Shown here: positions 36,382-46,475 of the stretch, piece by piece
How positions within the stretch are numbered: the first letter of the stretch is position 1
Layout: every line of letters begins with the position of its first letter
Assembly (NCBI RefSeq): GCF_002001175.1
Contig: NZ_MUNT01000013.1
Coordinates: 1-64,000 of the forward strand
Length of the DNA stretch: 64,000 nt
Reading direction: 5' to 3'
Source of the DNA: Rhodanobacter sp. C03
GTDB taxonomy: Bacteria; Pseudomonadota; Gammaproteobacteria; Xanthomonadales; Rhodanobacteraceae
The notes under the pieces: generated by a model
The model's input: the letters and a program-made list of their open reading frames with translations, nothing else
What the model was told of the DNA's origin: nothing
Databases searched by the model: none
Made by a program: the position numbers and the translations under genes

Positions 36382-38160
36382 TTGCGCATGTTGCCGAAGC
36401 GATTCGTCAGTCGTTGCCTGGCACTGGCCGGGTTGTCTCTCACGTTTGCCTGCAGCGCATCCGCTGCGCCGCCCACCAGCAGTCCGGTCGGTTCAAACAA
36501 CGTCACCGTGGCCGATCCGCTCGTGCCGCGACCGCCGGGTACGCCCTGCGTGGTGCAGTTGTTCCAGGACGACACGTTCACCGATTTCAACACGCGCCCC
36601 TACACCTACACGCCGCCGACCGGTTGCGGCCAGCATTGGGCCAAGGTGGTGCTGGAGGCGGATTTCTCGGTAACCGCCGGGCGCCAGTTCGACCGCACCG
36701 CCACGTTATGGCTGGGTGGCGTGAATCTGTATTTCGGTACCACCGAGGAACCCTCGTCGACGGTGTCGCCGAGCTGGCACGTGGAGCGCGATCTCACCGA
36801 CTACAGCACGCTGTTGTCCGCGGCCGGCAACGGTCAGGCGATCATCGGCAACGTCGTCGACAGCACCTATACCGGCGTGATCCACGGCAGCGCACGCCTG
36901 CTGTTCTATCCGGCCTCGATCCTGGCGCCGCCGGCCAAGGTGCCGGATGCGGTGTATCCGCTGGGCAGCGATGCGGTAGGAAATACCGCCGTGCTGGGCA
37001 ACTCCACCAGCCAGCTGGTGAAAACACTGAGCCTGCCAGGCAATGTCGAGCGCGCCTATCTGGACGTGTTCGTGCAAAGCCAGAACGCCGACGAGTTCTG
37101 GTACACCTGCGTGCCGGATCAGTACGCGGCTGAAGTGGATGAATGTGGCGGCGGCAACTTCCGCGAGGCCGAGGTCAGCATCGACGGACAGCCGGCCGGT
37201 GTGGCGCCGGTCTATCCGTGGATCTACACCGGCGGCATCGATCCCTATCTGTGGCGGCCCACTCCCGGCGTGCAGACCTTGAACTTCATGCCGTACCGGG
37301 TCGATCTCACACCGTTCGCCGGCGTGCTCAGCAACGGTGCGCCGCATCAGGTCGCGCTGAGCGTGGCAGGTGCCAACAACTATTTCTCGGCAACTGCCAG
37401 CCTGCTGGTGTATCTCGATGCGCATGCGAAGCAGGTCAGCGGCCAGGTCGTGAGCAACACCCTGGCCAGCCAGCCGCCCACGCCGACCATCAGCGACACG
37501 CTGCAGCAGGACGCCTCGGGCAATGTCAGCGGCAACATCAACACCAACCTGAGCCGGCACTTCATGATCGCGGGCTACGCGGACACCTCGCACGGGCGCG
37601 TGCAGACCACGGTGGACCAGACGGTGAGCTTTGCCGATACCCAGGGCTTCACCATCAACGACACCACCTACCGCCAGGTCAGCGACCAGCTCACCTCCGT
37701 CACCGGTGCGAGCCGCAGCAGCATCGGCCGATACATCACCGGCGAATACGATGAACAGGTGAGTTATCCGCTGCATCTGGACTACAACCAGCAGGCGGCT
37801 GCGGATGGCAGCTTCACTGCGGCCACCAGCGTGCATCAGGGCTATGCGAAAAACGAGTCGCACAAGCTGTTCGGCATCCAGCTGTACTCGGCGAACGTAG
37901 CCAACACGGTGGACAGTGCCGACACGCTCGATTTCGACGCCAGCGGCAATCTCACCGCCCACAATGGACAGCAAAGCGCGCAGTCGTTTGCGTTCAACGA
38001 TTCGCTCGGCGGCTGCTACCGCAGTAGCGTGGGCACGCTCAGCGGCGTGGTTTCCAGCTACACCAGCGGCCAGGGCTGCCCCGATCAGCGCAACCGCGTG
38101 TACTGGTTCACCCATCCGGATGGCTCGCCCGACAACGGCAGCACCGTGCTGGGCTGGTAA
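36382..38160 (+). CDS. Secreted peptide-N-glycosidase A-like amidase
   Basis: 592 residues with signal peptide (LALAGLSLTFACSASA). Matches the PNGase A family (peptide-N4-(N-acetyl-beta-glucosaminyl)asparagine amidase A), known from plants, fungi and some bacteria: VVLEADFSVTAGRQFDRTA, LWLGGVNLYFGTTEEPS and the two jelly-roll-like halves (about 35-340 and 350-590), the second with repeated Thr/Ser/Asn-rich beta strands. It would release N-linked glycans from glycoproteins, including plant-type glycans. The GH92 alpha-mannosidase gene follows after 188 bases. Confidence 0.85.
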   Translation: MRMLPKRFVSRCLALAGLSLTFACSASAAPPTSSPVGSNNVTVADPLVPRPPGTPCVVQLFQDDTFTDFNTRPYTYTPPTGCGQHWAKVVLEADFSVTAGRQFDRTATLWLGGVNLYFGTTEEPSSTVSPSWHVERDLTDYSTLLSAAGNGQAIIGNVVDSTYTGVIHGSARLLFYPASILAPPAKVPDAVYPLGSDAVGNTAVLGNSTSQLVKTLSLPGNVERAYLDVFVQSQNADEFWYTCVPDQYAAEVDECGGGNFREAEVSIDGQPAGVAPVYPWIYTGGIDPYLWRPTPGVQTLNFMPYRVDLTPFAGVLSNGAPHQVALSVAGANNYFSATASLLVYLDAHAKQVSGQVVSNTLASQPPTPTISDTLQQDASGNVSGNINTNLSRHFMIAGYADTSHGRVQTTVDQTVSFADTQGFTINDTTYRQVSDQLTSVTGASRSSIGRYITGEYDEQVSYPLHLDYNQQAAADGSFTAATSVHQGYAKNESHKLFGIQLYSANVANTVDSADTLDFDASGNLTAHNGQQSAQSFAFNDSLGGCYRSSVGTLSGVVSSYTSGQGCPDQRNRVYWFTHPDGSPDNGSTVLGW

Positions 38161-38348
38161 CCTCAGTGGCGGTCGTCGCCTGATCGGCGGCGACCGCATC
38201 GCCTCGATACCGCAACACGGTTTGACAGGGGCAATGGGGATTGCTTCAAATCACGAGCCTTCCGTGTCATGCCGACGGGTCGGCAACGGTCTCCTCGGTC
38301 GTTGGCGCAAGGATCGCGCGGGCATCAACGTATCGGTGAGGAGACGAC

Positions 38349-41300
38349 ATGAAGGTTTCGGCATGGCAGCGCGCGGGTTGTTCCGTCGGGATGATCGCGG
38401 CGGTGTGCCTCGGCCCGGTTGCGATGGCGGCGCAGGCGCACGACAGCAGCTTCCAGACCTCGTTCGAGGCGGGCGAGCCGCTGCCGATGGCACCGCCGGC
38501 ACACGCCGCATTCATGGCGCAGGTCGCGGGCGGGCCGCCTCGGTCCGTCGCGCTCACAGCCAAACCGGATGTGGGCTTCAGTGGACTGCATTCGCTGCAT
38601 TACCGTGGCAGCGCGGCAGGTTCCCAGCAGCAGCGCCTGTTCGATGTCGACCTGCTGGTGCAGGCCGACACCCAGCTTTCCTATGTGATCTTCCCCCAGC
38701 GTATCGAGGGTAATCTGCGCAACCCCGCCAATTACGTCGCGGTGGATCTGCTGTTCGACGACGGCAGCCGGCTCAGCACCACCGGTGCGCTTGACCAGCA
38801 TCGCATCGGCGCCTCTGCGCGGGCGCAGGGCGATGGCCGCGTTCTGTATCCGGATCAGTGGAATCTTGTAGCGAGCGATCTCGGTCATGTCGCCGCGGGA
38901 CGGCGCATCCGCCAGATCGTGCTCGATCATGACGGTCCGGTCGCCACGTTCGAGGGTTACCTCGATGACCTGCGCATCGGGGCAGAACCGCCGGATACGC
39001 GCCGTCGGCCCAGCGACTTCGTCGACACGCGCCGCGGCAGCAATGCCAACGCCAACTTCTCGCGCGGCAACACCTACCCGGCGCTGGCCGTGCCGCATGG
39101 CTTCAACTTCTGGACGCCGGTGACCGACGCCAGCGGCAACTGGCTGTACCAGTACCAGGATCACAACGGCGCGGACAATCGTCCGCGGCTGCAGGCGTTC
39201 GCGTTGTCACACGAGCCGAGTCCGTGGATGGGCGACCGGCAGACCCTGCAACTGATGCCCGAGGCGCAGCCCGATGGCACGCCGCTGCTCGGCCGCGTGG
39301 CACGCTCGCTCAGCTTCAGTCACGCGAATGAAAGCGCGCAGGCGCACAGCTACCGCGTGACATTCGACAACGGCATCGTCACCGAGATTGCGCCGACCGA
39401 CCATGCCGCGATGTTCCGCTTCACCTTCACCGGTAACCGCTCGCAGCTGCTGTTCGACAACATCAACGACCACGGCGGCATCACGCTGGATGCCGACGGC
39501 CGCAGTTTCAGCGGCTGGTCCGATGTGAAGAGCCGGCTCTCCGCTGGTGCCACACGCCTGTTCTTCTACGGCAACGTCGACCAGCCGGTGCAATGCAGCG
39601 GGCGACTGACTGGTGCGGGGCGTGACCACGTCGCGGCGTGGTTCGGTTTCGACACCGTACGGACGAAGACGGTGAACCTGCGCATCGCGACGTCGCTCAT
39701 CAGCGTGCAACAGGCGCAACACAATCTGGTACTGGAGATCGCACCCACCGATACGCTGGACAGTGTGCGCGAGCGCGCGCAGCAGCAATGGGATGCGCTA
39801 CTCGGCATCGTCAGCGTGCGGGGTGCCAGCCGCGACGAGCTGACCACACTGTATTCCAATCTGTATCGCCTGTTCCTGTATCCGAACGAGGCCTACGAGA
39901 ACACCGGCACGGCGGCGCAACCGCACTATCGCTATGCAAGCCCGTTCTCTGCACCAACCGGTGCCGACACACCCACGCAGTCTGGTGCGCGCATCGTCGA
40001 CGGCAAGGTATTCGTCAACAACGGTTTCTGGGACACCTACCGCACCGCGTGGCCGGCCTATGTCTTGCTCACGCCCACGCAGGCTGGCGAGATGATCGAC
40101 GGCTTCGTGCAGCAGTACCGCGACGGTGGCTGGATCGCGCGTTGGTCCTCGCCCGGCTACGCTGACCTGATGGTCGGCACCAGCGCCGACGTGGCGTTCA
40201 GCGATGCGTGGCTGAAGGGTGTGCACAACTTCGACGTGCGTTCGTTCTATCAGTCCGCGCTGAAGGACGCCACGGTGGTCAGCCCGCTTGCCGGCACCGG
40301 TCGCAAGGGCCTGCAGCGTTCGGTCTTCAACGGCTACACCGACACTGGCGTGGACGAAGGGCTGTCGTGGTCGATGGATGGCTATATCAACGACTTCGCG
40401 ATCGGCAACCTGGCCACCGTGCTGGCGCAGCAACCCGCGGCAGACGATCCGTATGCCAAGCATTACGCCGATGATGTGGCGTACTTCCACAACCGCGCGC
40501 TCGACTACGTCAACCTGTTCGATCCCGCGGTCGGCTTCTTCGTCGGCCGCGATGCCGCCGGCCACTGGCGCTACGACGCCAAAGATTTCGATCCGATCCG
40601 CTGGGGCGACGACTACACCGAGACCGACGCGTGGAACATGGCCTTCCACGCGCCGCAGGACGGTGCCGGTCTCGCCGCGTTGTACGGCGGGCGCGCGGGA
40701 CTGGCCGCCAAGCTCGATGCGTTCTTCGCCACGCCTGGCGACTTCCACGTCGGCAGTTATGGCGAGCCGATCCACGAGATGCTGGAGGCACACGACGTGC
40801 GCATGGGCCAGTACGGCCACAGCAACCAGCCCGCGCACCACATCATCTACATGTACGACCTCGCCGGGCAGCCGTGGAAGGCGCAGGACAAGGTGCGCGA
40901 CGTACTGTCGCGCCTCTACGTCGGCAGCGAGATCGGCCAGGGCTATCCCGGCGACGAGGACAATGGCGAGATGTCGGGCTGGTACGTGTTCAGCGCCGCC
41001 GGCTTCTATCCGCTGCGCATGGGCACGCCCGACTACGTGATCGGCGCGCCGTATTTCCCGCACATGGACATCCGCTTGGAGAACGGCAAGCACATCGTGA
41101 TCGATGCGCCTGCGGTCAGCGACAGCAATCGTTATATCCAGAGCCTGCGTGTCAATGGCCAGCCGTGGAACCAGCTGACCCTGCCGCACGCACTGCTGGC
41201 GCAGGGCGCCACGCTGGATTTCACGATGGGGCCGCAGCCCTCGGCGTGGGGTAGCGACGAGGCTGCCATGCCGCCATCACTCACTGCCCACGGCAAGCCG

Positions 41301-41711
41301 CAGCTGCTGCGTGATCTGACCGATGGCGGGCAGGGCGAAGTCAGCAGCACGCCAGCCATCCCGCAGTTGGCGGCGCTGTCCGACAACGACAGCAACACCG
41401 AGGCCGCGCTGCCCGCGGTGCCGGTCACGATCAGCTGGCACTTCGCGCGGCCACGCGAGGTTGCGCTGCTTACGCTCACCTCCGGCGCCAGCGCCGCCGC
41501 ACCCTCGGACTGGCTGCTGCAGGCATCCAGCGATGGTCAGCACTGGCACACGCTGGATACTCGTCAGCACGAGCGCTTTGCATGGCGGCAGCAGACGCGT
41601 GCCTTTGCGGTGCGTGCACCGGGCAAGTACACGTATTACCGGCTGCGTCTTGAGCCGAATGGCACGAAGCAGGCTCTCGCTGAAATCGAGCTGCTCGGAG
41701 CGGCGCTGTAG
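38349..41711 (+). CDS. Secreted GH92 family alpha-mannosidase with C-terminal discoidin domain
   Basis: 1120 residues with signal peptide (SVGMIAAVCLGPVAMAAQA). GH92 hallmarks: AFALSHEPSPWMGDRQ (about 285), YTETDAW (Glu758, likely general acid position), SYGEPIHEMLEAHD, and YPGDEDNGEMSGWYVFSAAG with Asp869 and Asp871. These are calcium-dependent exo-alpha-mannosidases. An F5/8-type carbohydrate-binding domain forms the last 120 residues. About 210 residues of extra N-terminal beta domain precede the catalytic part. One change: NQPAHH where many relatives have NEPxHH. The stop TAG lies in a REP-type motif. Confidence 0.93.
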   Translation: MKVSAWQRAGCSVGMIAAVCLGPVAMAAQAHDSSFQTSFEAGEPLPMAPPAHAAFMAQVAGGPPRSVALTAKPDVGFSGLHSLHYRGSAAGSQQQRLFDVDLLVQADTQLSYVIFPQRIEGNLRNPANYVAVDLLFDDGSRLSTTGALDQHRIGASARAQGDGRVLYPDQWNLVASDLGHVAAGRRIRQIVLDHDGPVATFEGYLDDLRIGAEPPDTRRRPSDFVDTRRGSNANANFSRGNTYPALAVPHGFNFWTPVTDASGNWLYQYQDHNGADNRPRLQAFALSHEPSPWMGDRQTLQLMPEAQPDGTPLLGRVARSLSFSHANESAQAHSYRVTFDNGIVTEIAPTDHAAMFRFTFTGNRSQLLFDNINDHGGITLDADGRSFSGWSDVKSRLSAGATRLFFYGNVDQPVQCSGRLTGAGRDHVAAWFGFDTVRTKTVNLRIATSLISVQQAQHNLVLEIAPTDTLDSVRERAQQQWDALLGIVSVRGASRDELTTLYSNLYRLFLYPNEAYENTGTAAQPHYRYASPFSAPTGADTPTQSGARIVDGKVFVNNGFWDTYRTAWPAYVLLTPTQAGEMIDGFVQQYRDGGWIARWSSPGYADLMVGTSADVAFSDAWLKGVHNFDVRSFYQSALKDATVVSPLAGTGRKGLQRSVFNGYTDTGVDEGLSWSMDGYINDFAIGNLATVLAQQPAADDPYAKHYADDVAYFHNRALDYVNLFDPAVGFFVGRDAAGHWRYDAKDFDPIRWGDDYTETDAWNMAFHAPQDGAGLAALYGGRAGLAAKLDAFFATPGDFHVGSYGEPIHEMLEAHDVRMGQYGHSNQPAHHIIYMYDLAGQPWKAQDKVRDVLSRLYVGSEIGQGYPGDEDNGEMSGWYVFSAAGFYPLRMGTPDYVIGAPYFPHMDIRLENGKHIVIDAPAVSDSNRYIQSLRVNGQPWNQLTLPHALLAQGATLDFTMGPQPSAWGSDEAAMPPSLTAHGKPQLLRDLTDGGQGEVSSTPAIPQLAALSDNDSNTEAALPAVPVTISWHFARPREVALLTLTSGASAAAPSDWLLQASSDGQHWHTLDTRQHERFAWRQQTRAFAVRAPGKYTYYRLRLEPNGTKQALAEIELLGAAL

Positions 41712-41750
41712 GAGCGCATCCAGTCCACAAGGGTCGTGCGCGAACGCCAT

Positions 41751-41821
41751 GTAGGAGCGACTTCAGTCGCGATAGCTTTTTGCAAGACCAGCAAAAGCAT
41801 CGCGACTGAAGTCGCTCCTAC
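41751..41821. repeat. REP-like element with perfect 22-base arms
   Basis: Arms at 41751-41772 and 41800-41821 are exact inverted copies starting GTAGGAGCGACTTCAGTCGC. The spacer again folds (GCTTTTTGC / GCAAAAGC). Partial copies flank it: TAGGAGCGC at 41709 and TGCGCTCCTACGCG at about 41867. The array follows the GH92 gene and may protect its mRNA. Confidence 0.9.
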
Positions 41822-41884
41822 AAAAAAGCATAGCGCGCAGAGCCTGCCCCGGACCCGATCCGGGGGTGCGCTCCTACGCGCGGC

Positions 41885-42499
41885 TCAACCAATCACACCG
41901 AACGTCCGCTGCCGCATCCAGCAGGCGATGCTCATGCGGTCGCGCGTGGCCGGCAGCACCTCGTGCTCGAACTGCGCCGATAGAAACAGCAGCAGGCTGC
42001 CGGCGTGCGGATAGATGTCGCGGTGCGAGCCGCCGTCCAGATACAGTCGCAGCGCACCGCCATCGGTGTCCTGCCAGTCTTCGTTGAGGTAGAACACCGC
42101 CGACACCACCCGCGCATCGCTGTCGCGCAGGCGGTCGATATGCCTTGTATAACCGGCGCCCGGCGGATAGACCGCATAGTGCGATTCGCATTCGACCAGA
42201 CCAAGCATCAGCTCGCGATTGAGTGCGAGGCGCAGCGCGTCGAGGCGATCGGTGAATACCTGCTGCGGCACGCTCATCGCCCCGGCCTGGAACCAGTGCG
42301 TGCTGTCGCCGCGCAACGGCGTTGCCGTTCGTGCGGCGCCAACCCGCGCCGGTATCAGCCGTTGCGCCTCGTGCATGGCGCGGCATTCGGCTGCCAACGC
42401 CTGCGTCTGCGCGGCCGACAGCAGATCCGGCACCACGCACCAGCCATCGGCGGCTAGCGCGCTGGTGACGCTGCTGAATTCATGTAAGTAGGTATTCAT
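41885..42499 (-). CDS. 2-oxoglutarate/Fe(II)-dependent oxygenase
   Basis: 204 residues of the prolyl 4-hydroxylase-like oxygenase fold. Iron ligands HxD in YTRHIDRLRDS and a distal His in QFEHEVLPATRDRMS, where the Arg binds 2-oxoglutarate; DTDGGALRLYLDGG lies between. Substrate is unknown. It sits between the REP array and a DUF3820 gene on the minus strand. Confidence 0.9.
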   Translation of the reverse strand: MNTYLHEFSSVTSALAADGWCVVPDLLSAAQTQALAAECRAMHEAQRLIPARVGAARTATPLRGDSTHWFQAGAMSVPQQVFTDRLDALRLALNRELMLGLVECESHYAVYPPGAGYTRHIDRLRDSDARVVSAVFYLNEDWQDTDGGALRLYLDGGSHRDIYPHAGSLLLFLSAQFEHEVLPATRDRMSIACWMRQRTFGVIG

Positions 42500-42529
42500 C
42501 GGGCGCCAGTGTAACCACGCACAGCGCTG

Positions 42530-42742
42530 CTAACGTTTGCGCAGCGGATCGAGCAGCGACGACAGCCCGTTGTGATCCAGCTCCAGCATCAATCCCAGCA
42601 ACCGGCCCAGCTCGCCGTTCGGAAAGCCCTTGCGCGCGAACCACGCGAGATACGCACCGGGCAGGTCGGCAATCAGCCGGCCCTGATACTTGCCATACGG
42701 CATGCGCACGCTCACCAGCTTCGGCAGGTCTTCCGCTTCCAT
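42530..42742 (-). CDS. DUF3820 family protein
   Basis: 70-residue protein with the family pattern MPYGKYQGRLIADLPGAYLAWF and KGFPNGELGRLLGLMLEL. Putative small cytoplasmic protein, function unknown. It precedes the 2OG oxygenase gene by 30 bases on the same strand, so the two could be co-transcribed. Confidence 0.88.
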   Translation of the reverse strand: MEAEDLPKLVSVRMPYGKYQGRLIADLPGAYLAWFARKGFPNGELGRLLGLMLELDHNGLSSLLDPLRKR

Positions 42743-42872
42743 GAATAATTGAATCAGGTGGAGTTATTCGGCCGATGACTGTGCCACGAATGGAGCAAGA
42801 ATCAACATGGCGGGTGACATCCTTGTCCTGCCTCGATACGCACTGATTGAAGCCGTTATCAGGGCCACGCCC

Positions 42873-43685
42873 TCACGGTTTCACAAACCGCAACGTCATC
42901 CGGTCCGACTCGCCGATCGTCTTCATCTTCGCGTGCTCGCTGTCGGGCCCGGCCAGATCCGGCGGCAGGCGGTGCACGTTGATGTCTTCCGGATCGTTCG
43001 AGTTGGCATTGATCTCCGACACGCCAGCCACGCGGAAGCCGGTCTTGAGCGTGAGTGTGATCAGGTAATCCTCGGGCAAGCGGTGCAAGGCGCCGGCGCT
43101 TTCCACGCCATCGGCAAACGGTTTGGCGCGGTGTTCGGTGACGCCGAACACGCCACCGGGCTTGAGCACGTTGAACGCGGCTTTGAAGACGGCGTCGAGG
43201 GTGGCCGGGCTATGGTTCAGCCAGTCATGTGTGTTGCGAAAGCTGAGCACCATGTCGGCCGAGTTGTTGGCGCCTAGATTCACCTGATCCGGTGGTGCGA
43301 ACGGGATGACTTTCGCGATATGTCCGTACACCGCCGGATCGGCCTTGAGCTTGGCGGTGAATTTCGCGGCCGTCGCCGGTGCTGCTTCGATCAGGTGACC
43401 ATGCGCGTAGAGGAACGGCGCGAGGATTTCGGTGTACCAGCCGCCGCCGGGCGACAGTTCGATCACCGTCATGTTCGGTTTGATACCGAAGAATTGCAGG
43501 GTCTCGACCGGGTGGCGATATTGATCGCGCGCCTGGTTGGCGGCCGATCGCCAGTGGCCGTTCATCGCCTGCTGCAGTGCCGCGGTGGTGCTGTCGGGTG
43601 TGGCGGCAGTAGCGGCGCTGCCGACGGCGGGGAGCAGCAACGTCACGATCAGCGGGATGAGCAGCTTGCAGGTACGACGAAACAT
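42873..43685 (-). CDS. Exported class I SAM-dependent methyltransferase-like protein
   Basis: 270 residues. A clear signal peptide (LLIPLIVTLLLPAVGSAA) precedes a methyltransferase core: MTVIELSPGGGWYTEILAPF (motif I), later NNSADMVLSFRNTHDWLN and FNVLKPGGVFGVTEHRA. This group is found in several proteobacteria with signal peptides although SAM is not expected in the periplasm, so the role is uncertain. Start at 43685; the longer frame upstream lacks homology. It is the next gene after an ATPase on the same strand. Confidence 0.88.
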   Translation of the reverse strand: MFRRTCKLLIPLIVTLLLPAVGSAATAATPDSTTAALQQAMNGHWRSAANQARDQYRHPVETLQFFGIKPNMTVIELSPGGGWYTEILAPFLYAHGHLIEAAPATAAKFTAKLKADPAVYGHIAKVIPFAPPDQVNLGANNSADMVLSFRNTHDWLNHSPATLDAVFKAAFNVLKPGGVFGVTEHRAKPFADGVESAGALHRLPEDYLITLTLKTGFRVAGVSEINANSNDPEDINVHRLPPDLAGPDSEHAKMKTIGESDRMTLRFVKP

Positions 43686-43781
43686 GGTTCGACCCTCCTG
43701 ACGATGGGCGTTCAAGACTACGCCGAAACAGGGCGCCCGGTCAGAGCCGCGTCGATGTTGTGCAGCACGGCTTGAGGTCAC

Positions 43782-45257
43782 TCAATCCGCTGCCACGCAC
43801 CGTCCTTCTGCCCACGTCCGCAACGTCTCGACCTGCTCACGCATCAGCACCGACAAAGGCCGCGTCTGCTTCAACGCATTGAGCAGGGTCGCCTGATCCG
43901 GTGGCGTGCCGTTGCCAGCGGCGTCGTAGAGTGAACTTACGATGGTCTGTTCGATTTCGGCGCCGGAGAAACCGTCGCTGGCGCCGGCGAGCGCAGACAG
44001 GTCGAAGCTGGCGGGGTCGAGTTTGCGGCGGGTGAGGTGCATTGCGAAGATCTCGCTGCGCACGGATGCCTGCGGCAGGTCGACGAAGAAGATCTCGTCG
44101 AAGCGGCCCTTGCGCAGCAGCTCAGCGGGCAGCTCGTTGACCGCGTTCGCGGTGGCGACCACGAATACCTTGGCCTTGCGTTCGGCCATCCAGGTCAGCA
44201 GGTAGCCGAGTACGCGGCGCGACACGCCACCGTCATCGCCGCCGCCGGCGAGGCCCTTCTCGATCTCGTCGATCCACAGCACGCACGGCGCCAGCAGCTC
44301 GGTGCTGCTCAGCGCGTCGCGCAGGTTCTTCTCGGTCTCGCCCTGGTACTTGTTGTACAGCATGCCGAAGTCCAGCCGCACCAGCGGCACGCCGAAGCCG
44401 CCGGCGATCGCCTTCGCGGCGAGGCTCTTGCCGCAACCCTGCACGCCGAGCAACAACACACCCTTGGGCGGATCGAGCGTCGGCGCGGCGGATGGATCGA
44501 GGAATACGGCGCGCCGGCGCTGCACCCATTCGCGCACGCGGCTGACCCCGGCGATATCGGCGAAGCTGGCGGTGGCGTATTCGTAGTGCAGCAGGCCGGA
44601 GCGGTTGAGCAGGTCGAACTTCGACTGCATCAGTTCGGGCAGGTCCTGCGGGCCGAGCGCGCCATCGTTGTAGATCAGCTTGCGCACGATGCGTCGCGCA
44701 TCCGGTGCGGACAGGCCGAGCAGGTTGCGCACGATGGTGCGCGCCGCGTCGTTGTCCACTTCGATCTTGCGACCCTGCTCGCGCTGCCAGGCCACCGCTT
44801 CGCCGCGCATGATGCCGGCCAGCTCCTTGATGTCGGGCAGCGACAGCGGTACGCGCAGGGCCAGCGCTTCGAGCTCTTCCGGCAGCTCGACCTTGGCGCC
44901 GACCAGCACGATGGTGTGCGCGGCGGAACGCTGCCGCTGCACGATCTCGCGCATCTGGCGCAGGCTCATCGCGTAGCGCAGCAAGCCATGGAAATCGAAC
45001 ATCAGGTAGATGCCGCGCTCGCCCTGCATGCGGATCGCGTCCAGCGTGGCGGTAGCATCCGGCGCGATCTCGCCCTCGAGCTGGGCGAAGTCGAGCCGGC
45101 TCAAGCCGTCGGTCAGCGTCCAGCGCCACAGCGGATGCAGCGCCTGCGCGATCACATGGCGGAAGCATTCGATCACGCGTTGCTCGTCCACCGTCTCGAT
45201 CACCAGCAGTGGCGTGGCGGCGCGCACCAGCGTGGTGAGGTCGTCCAACTCGCTCAT
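43782..45257 (-). CDS. AAA family ATPase (Ycf46-like)
   Basis: 491 residues. The C-terminal half is an AAA module: Walker [20 protein letters not shown] (about 265-283), Walker [14 protein letters not shown], sensor 1 [14 protein letters not shown], and arginine-rich [13 protein letters not shown]. The N-terminal part (about 1-210) is typical of Ycf46 proteins of cyanobacteria and proteobacteria. Function in bacteria unclear. Start at 45257 follows AAGGGG; 128 codons upstream in frame were rejected as they lie under the divergent sugar dehydrogenase. Confidence 0.93.
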   Translation of the reverse strand: MSELDDLTTLVRAATPLLVIETVDEQRVIECFRHVIAQALHPLWRWTLTDGLSRLDFAQLEGEIAPDATATLDAIRMQGERGIYLMFDFHGLLRYAMSLRQMREIVQRQRSAAHTIVLVGAKVELPEELEALALRVPLSLPDIKELAGIMRGEAVAWQREQGRKIEVDNDAARTIVRNLLGLSAPDARRIVRKLIYNDGALGPQDLPELMQSKFDLLNRSGLLHYEYATASFADIAGVSRVREWVQRRRAVFLDPSAAPTLDPPKGVLLLGVQGCGKSLAAKAIAGGFGVPLVRLDFGMLYNKYQGETEKNLRDALSSTELLAPCVLWIDEIEKGLAGGGDDGGVSRRVLGYLLTWMAERKAKVFVVATANAVNELPAELLRKGRFDEIFFVDLPQASVRSEIFAMHLTRRKLDPASFDLSALAGASDGFSGAEIEQTIVSSLYDAAGNGTPPDQATLLNALKQTRPLSVLMREQVETLRTWAEGRCVAAD

Positions 45258-45357
45258 ATCGTCCCCTTGTGAAGGACACCACGTTAGCAGAGCGGTATTG
45301 CTTCTGGCTTCACGCGCCCGGGTATACGCTGGGCGTTCCACTTCGAGGAGTGCCGTC

Positions 45358-46446
45358 ATGCGTCTGCTGCTGTCGTTGTTGCTGACCCTGTTGTCGCTAC
45401 CGGTGCTTGCCGTGCCGCAACTGGACAAGCTGACCCTGCCGCAGGGTTTCCATATCGCGGTGTATTCGGACCAGGTGCCGAATGCGCGCGAGATCACGCT
45501 GGGCGCGAAAGGCACCGTGTTCGTGGGTTCCAACAGCGCCGGCAAGGTGTACGCGCTGACCGACACGAAAGGCGACGGTGTGGCCGACAAGGTGCGCGTG
45601 ATCGCCAGTGGCTTGCAGCTGCCGGTCGGTGTGGCATTCAAGAACGGTGACTTGTATGTGTCCGCGGTCAGCCGGATTTATGTGTTGCGCGATATCGAGA
45701 ACCATCTGGACGATCCGCCCAAGCCCATGGTGGTCACCGACAAGTTTCCCACCGAGACGCACCACGGCTGGAAGTTCATCGCATTTGGTCCGGACGGTAA
45801 GCTCTACGTGCCGATCGGCGCGCCATGCAACATCTGCGATCCGGGTCCGGATCACGGCAAGCTGACCCGCATGAACGCGGACGGCTCCGGTATCGAGGAC
45901 GTGGCCCGCGGCATTCGCAACACGGTCGGTTTCGACTGGCAGCCAGGGACGAAGCATTTGTGGTTCACCGACAACGGCCGCGACGAAATGGGCGACGACA
46001 TGCCCAGCGACGAGTTGAACGAGATCACCCGCAGCGGCGAACACTTCGGTTATCCGTATTGCCATCAGGGCGACACGCTCGATCCCGAATTCGGCAAGGG
46101 CAAGAGCTGCAAGGATTACGTGCCGCCGGTGCTGAAACTCGGCGCACACGTGGCCTCGCTCGGCATGCGCTTCTACGAGGGCAAACAGTTCCCGGCCAGC
46201 TACAAGGGCGCGATCATCGTGGCCGAACACGGCTCGTGGAACCGCAGCAAGAAATCCGGTTACCGGGTGATGACGGTGCGGTTGAACGGCAGCAAGGTGC
46301 TGTCGTACGAGCCGCTGATCACCGGCTTCGAGCAGAACGAAAGCGCGTGGGGCCGCCCGGCCGACGTGCAGCCGCTGCCGGATGGCAGTGTGCTGGTGAG
46401 TGATGATCTGGCGGGAGCGGTGTATCGGGTGACGTACAAGCCTTGA
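45358..46446 (+). CDS. PQQ-type sugar dehydrogenase/sorbosone dehydrogenase-like beta-propeller
   Basis: 362 residues with signal peptide (LLLSLLLTLLSLPVLA). A six-bladed propeller of the GDH/sorbosone dehydrogenase type: LPQGFHIAVYSDQVPNARE, HHGWKFIAFGPDGKLYVPIG, DNGRDEMGDDMPSDELN and YKGAIIVAEHGSWNRSKKSGY. The bound cofactor in relatives is PQQ and sugar oxidation takes place in the periplasm; no PQQ synthesis genes lie in the window. Transcribed divergently from the AAA ATPase. Confidence 0.88.
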   Translation: MRLLLSLLLTLLSLPVLAVPQLDKLTLPQGFHIAVYSDQVPNAREITLGAKGTVFVGSNSAGKVYALTDTKGDGVADKVRVIASGLQLPVGVAFKNGDLYVSAVSRIYVLRDIENHLDDPPKPMVVTDKFPTETHHGWKFIAFGPDGKLYVPIGAPCNICDPGPDHGKLTRMNADGSGIEDVARGIRNTVGFDWQPGTKHLWFTDNGRDEMGDDMPSDELNEITRSGEHFGYPYCHQGDTLDPEFGKGKSCKDYVPPVLKLGAHVASLGMRFYEGKQFPASYKGAIIVAEHGSWNRSKKSGYRVMTVRLNGSKVLSYEPLITGFEQNESAWGRPADVQPLPDGSVLVSDDLAGAVYRVTYKP

Positions 46447-46475
46447 GTCCGACCATGTCATTCCTGCATTGCCGT

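Noticed and set aside
44037-45272. 411-codon plus-strand open frame
   Set aside because: Antisense to the AAA ATPase with its intact Walker motifs.
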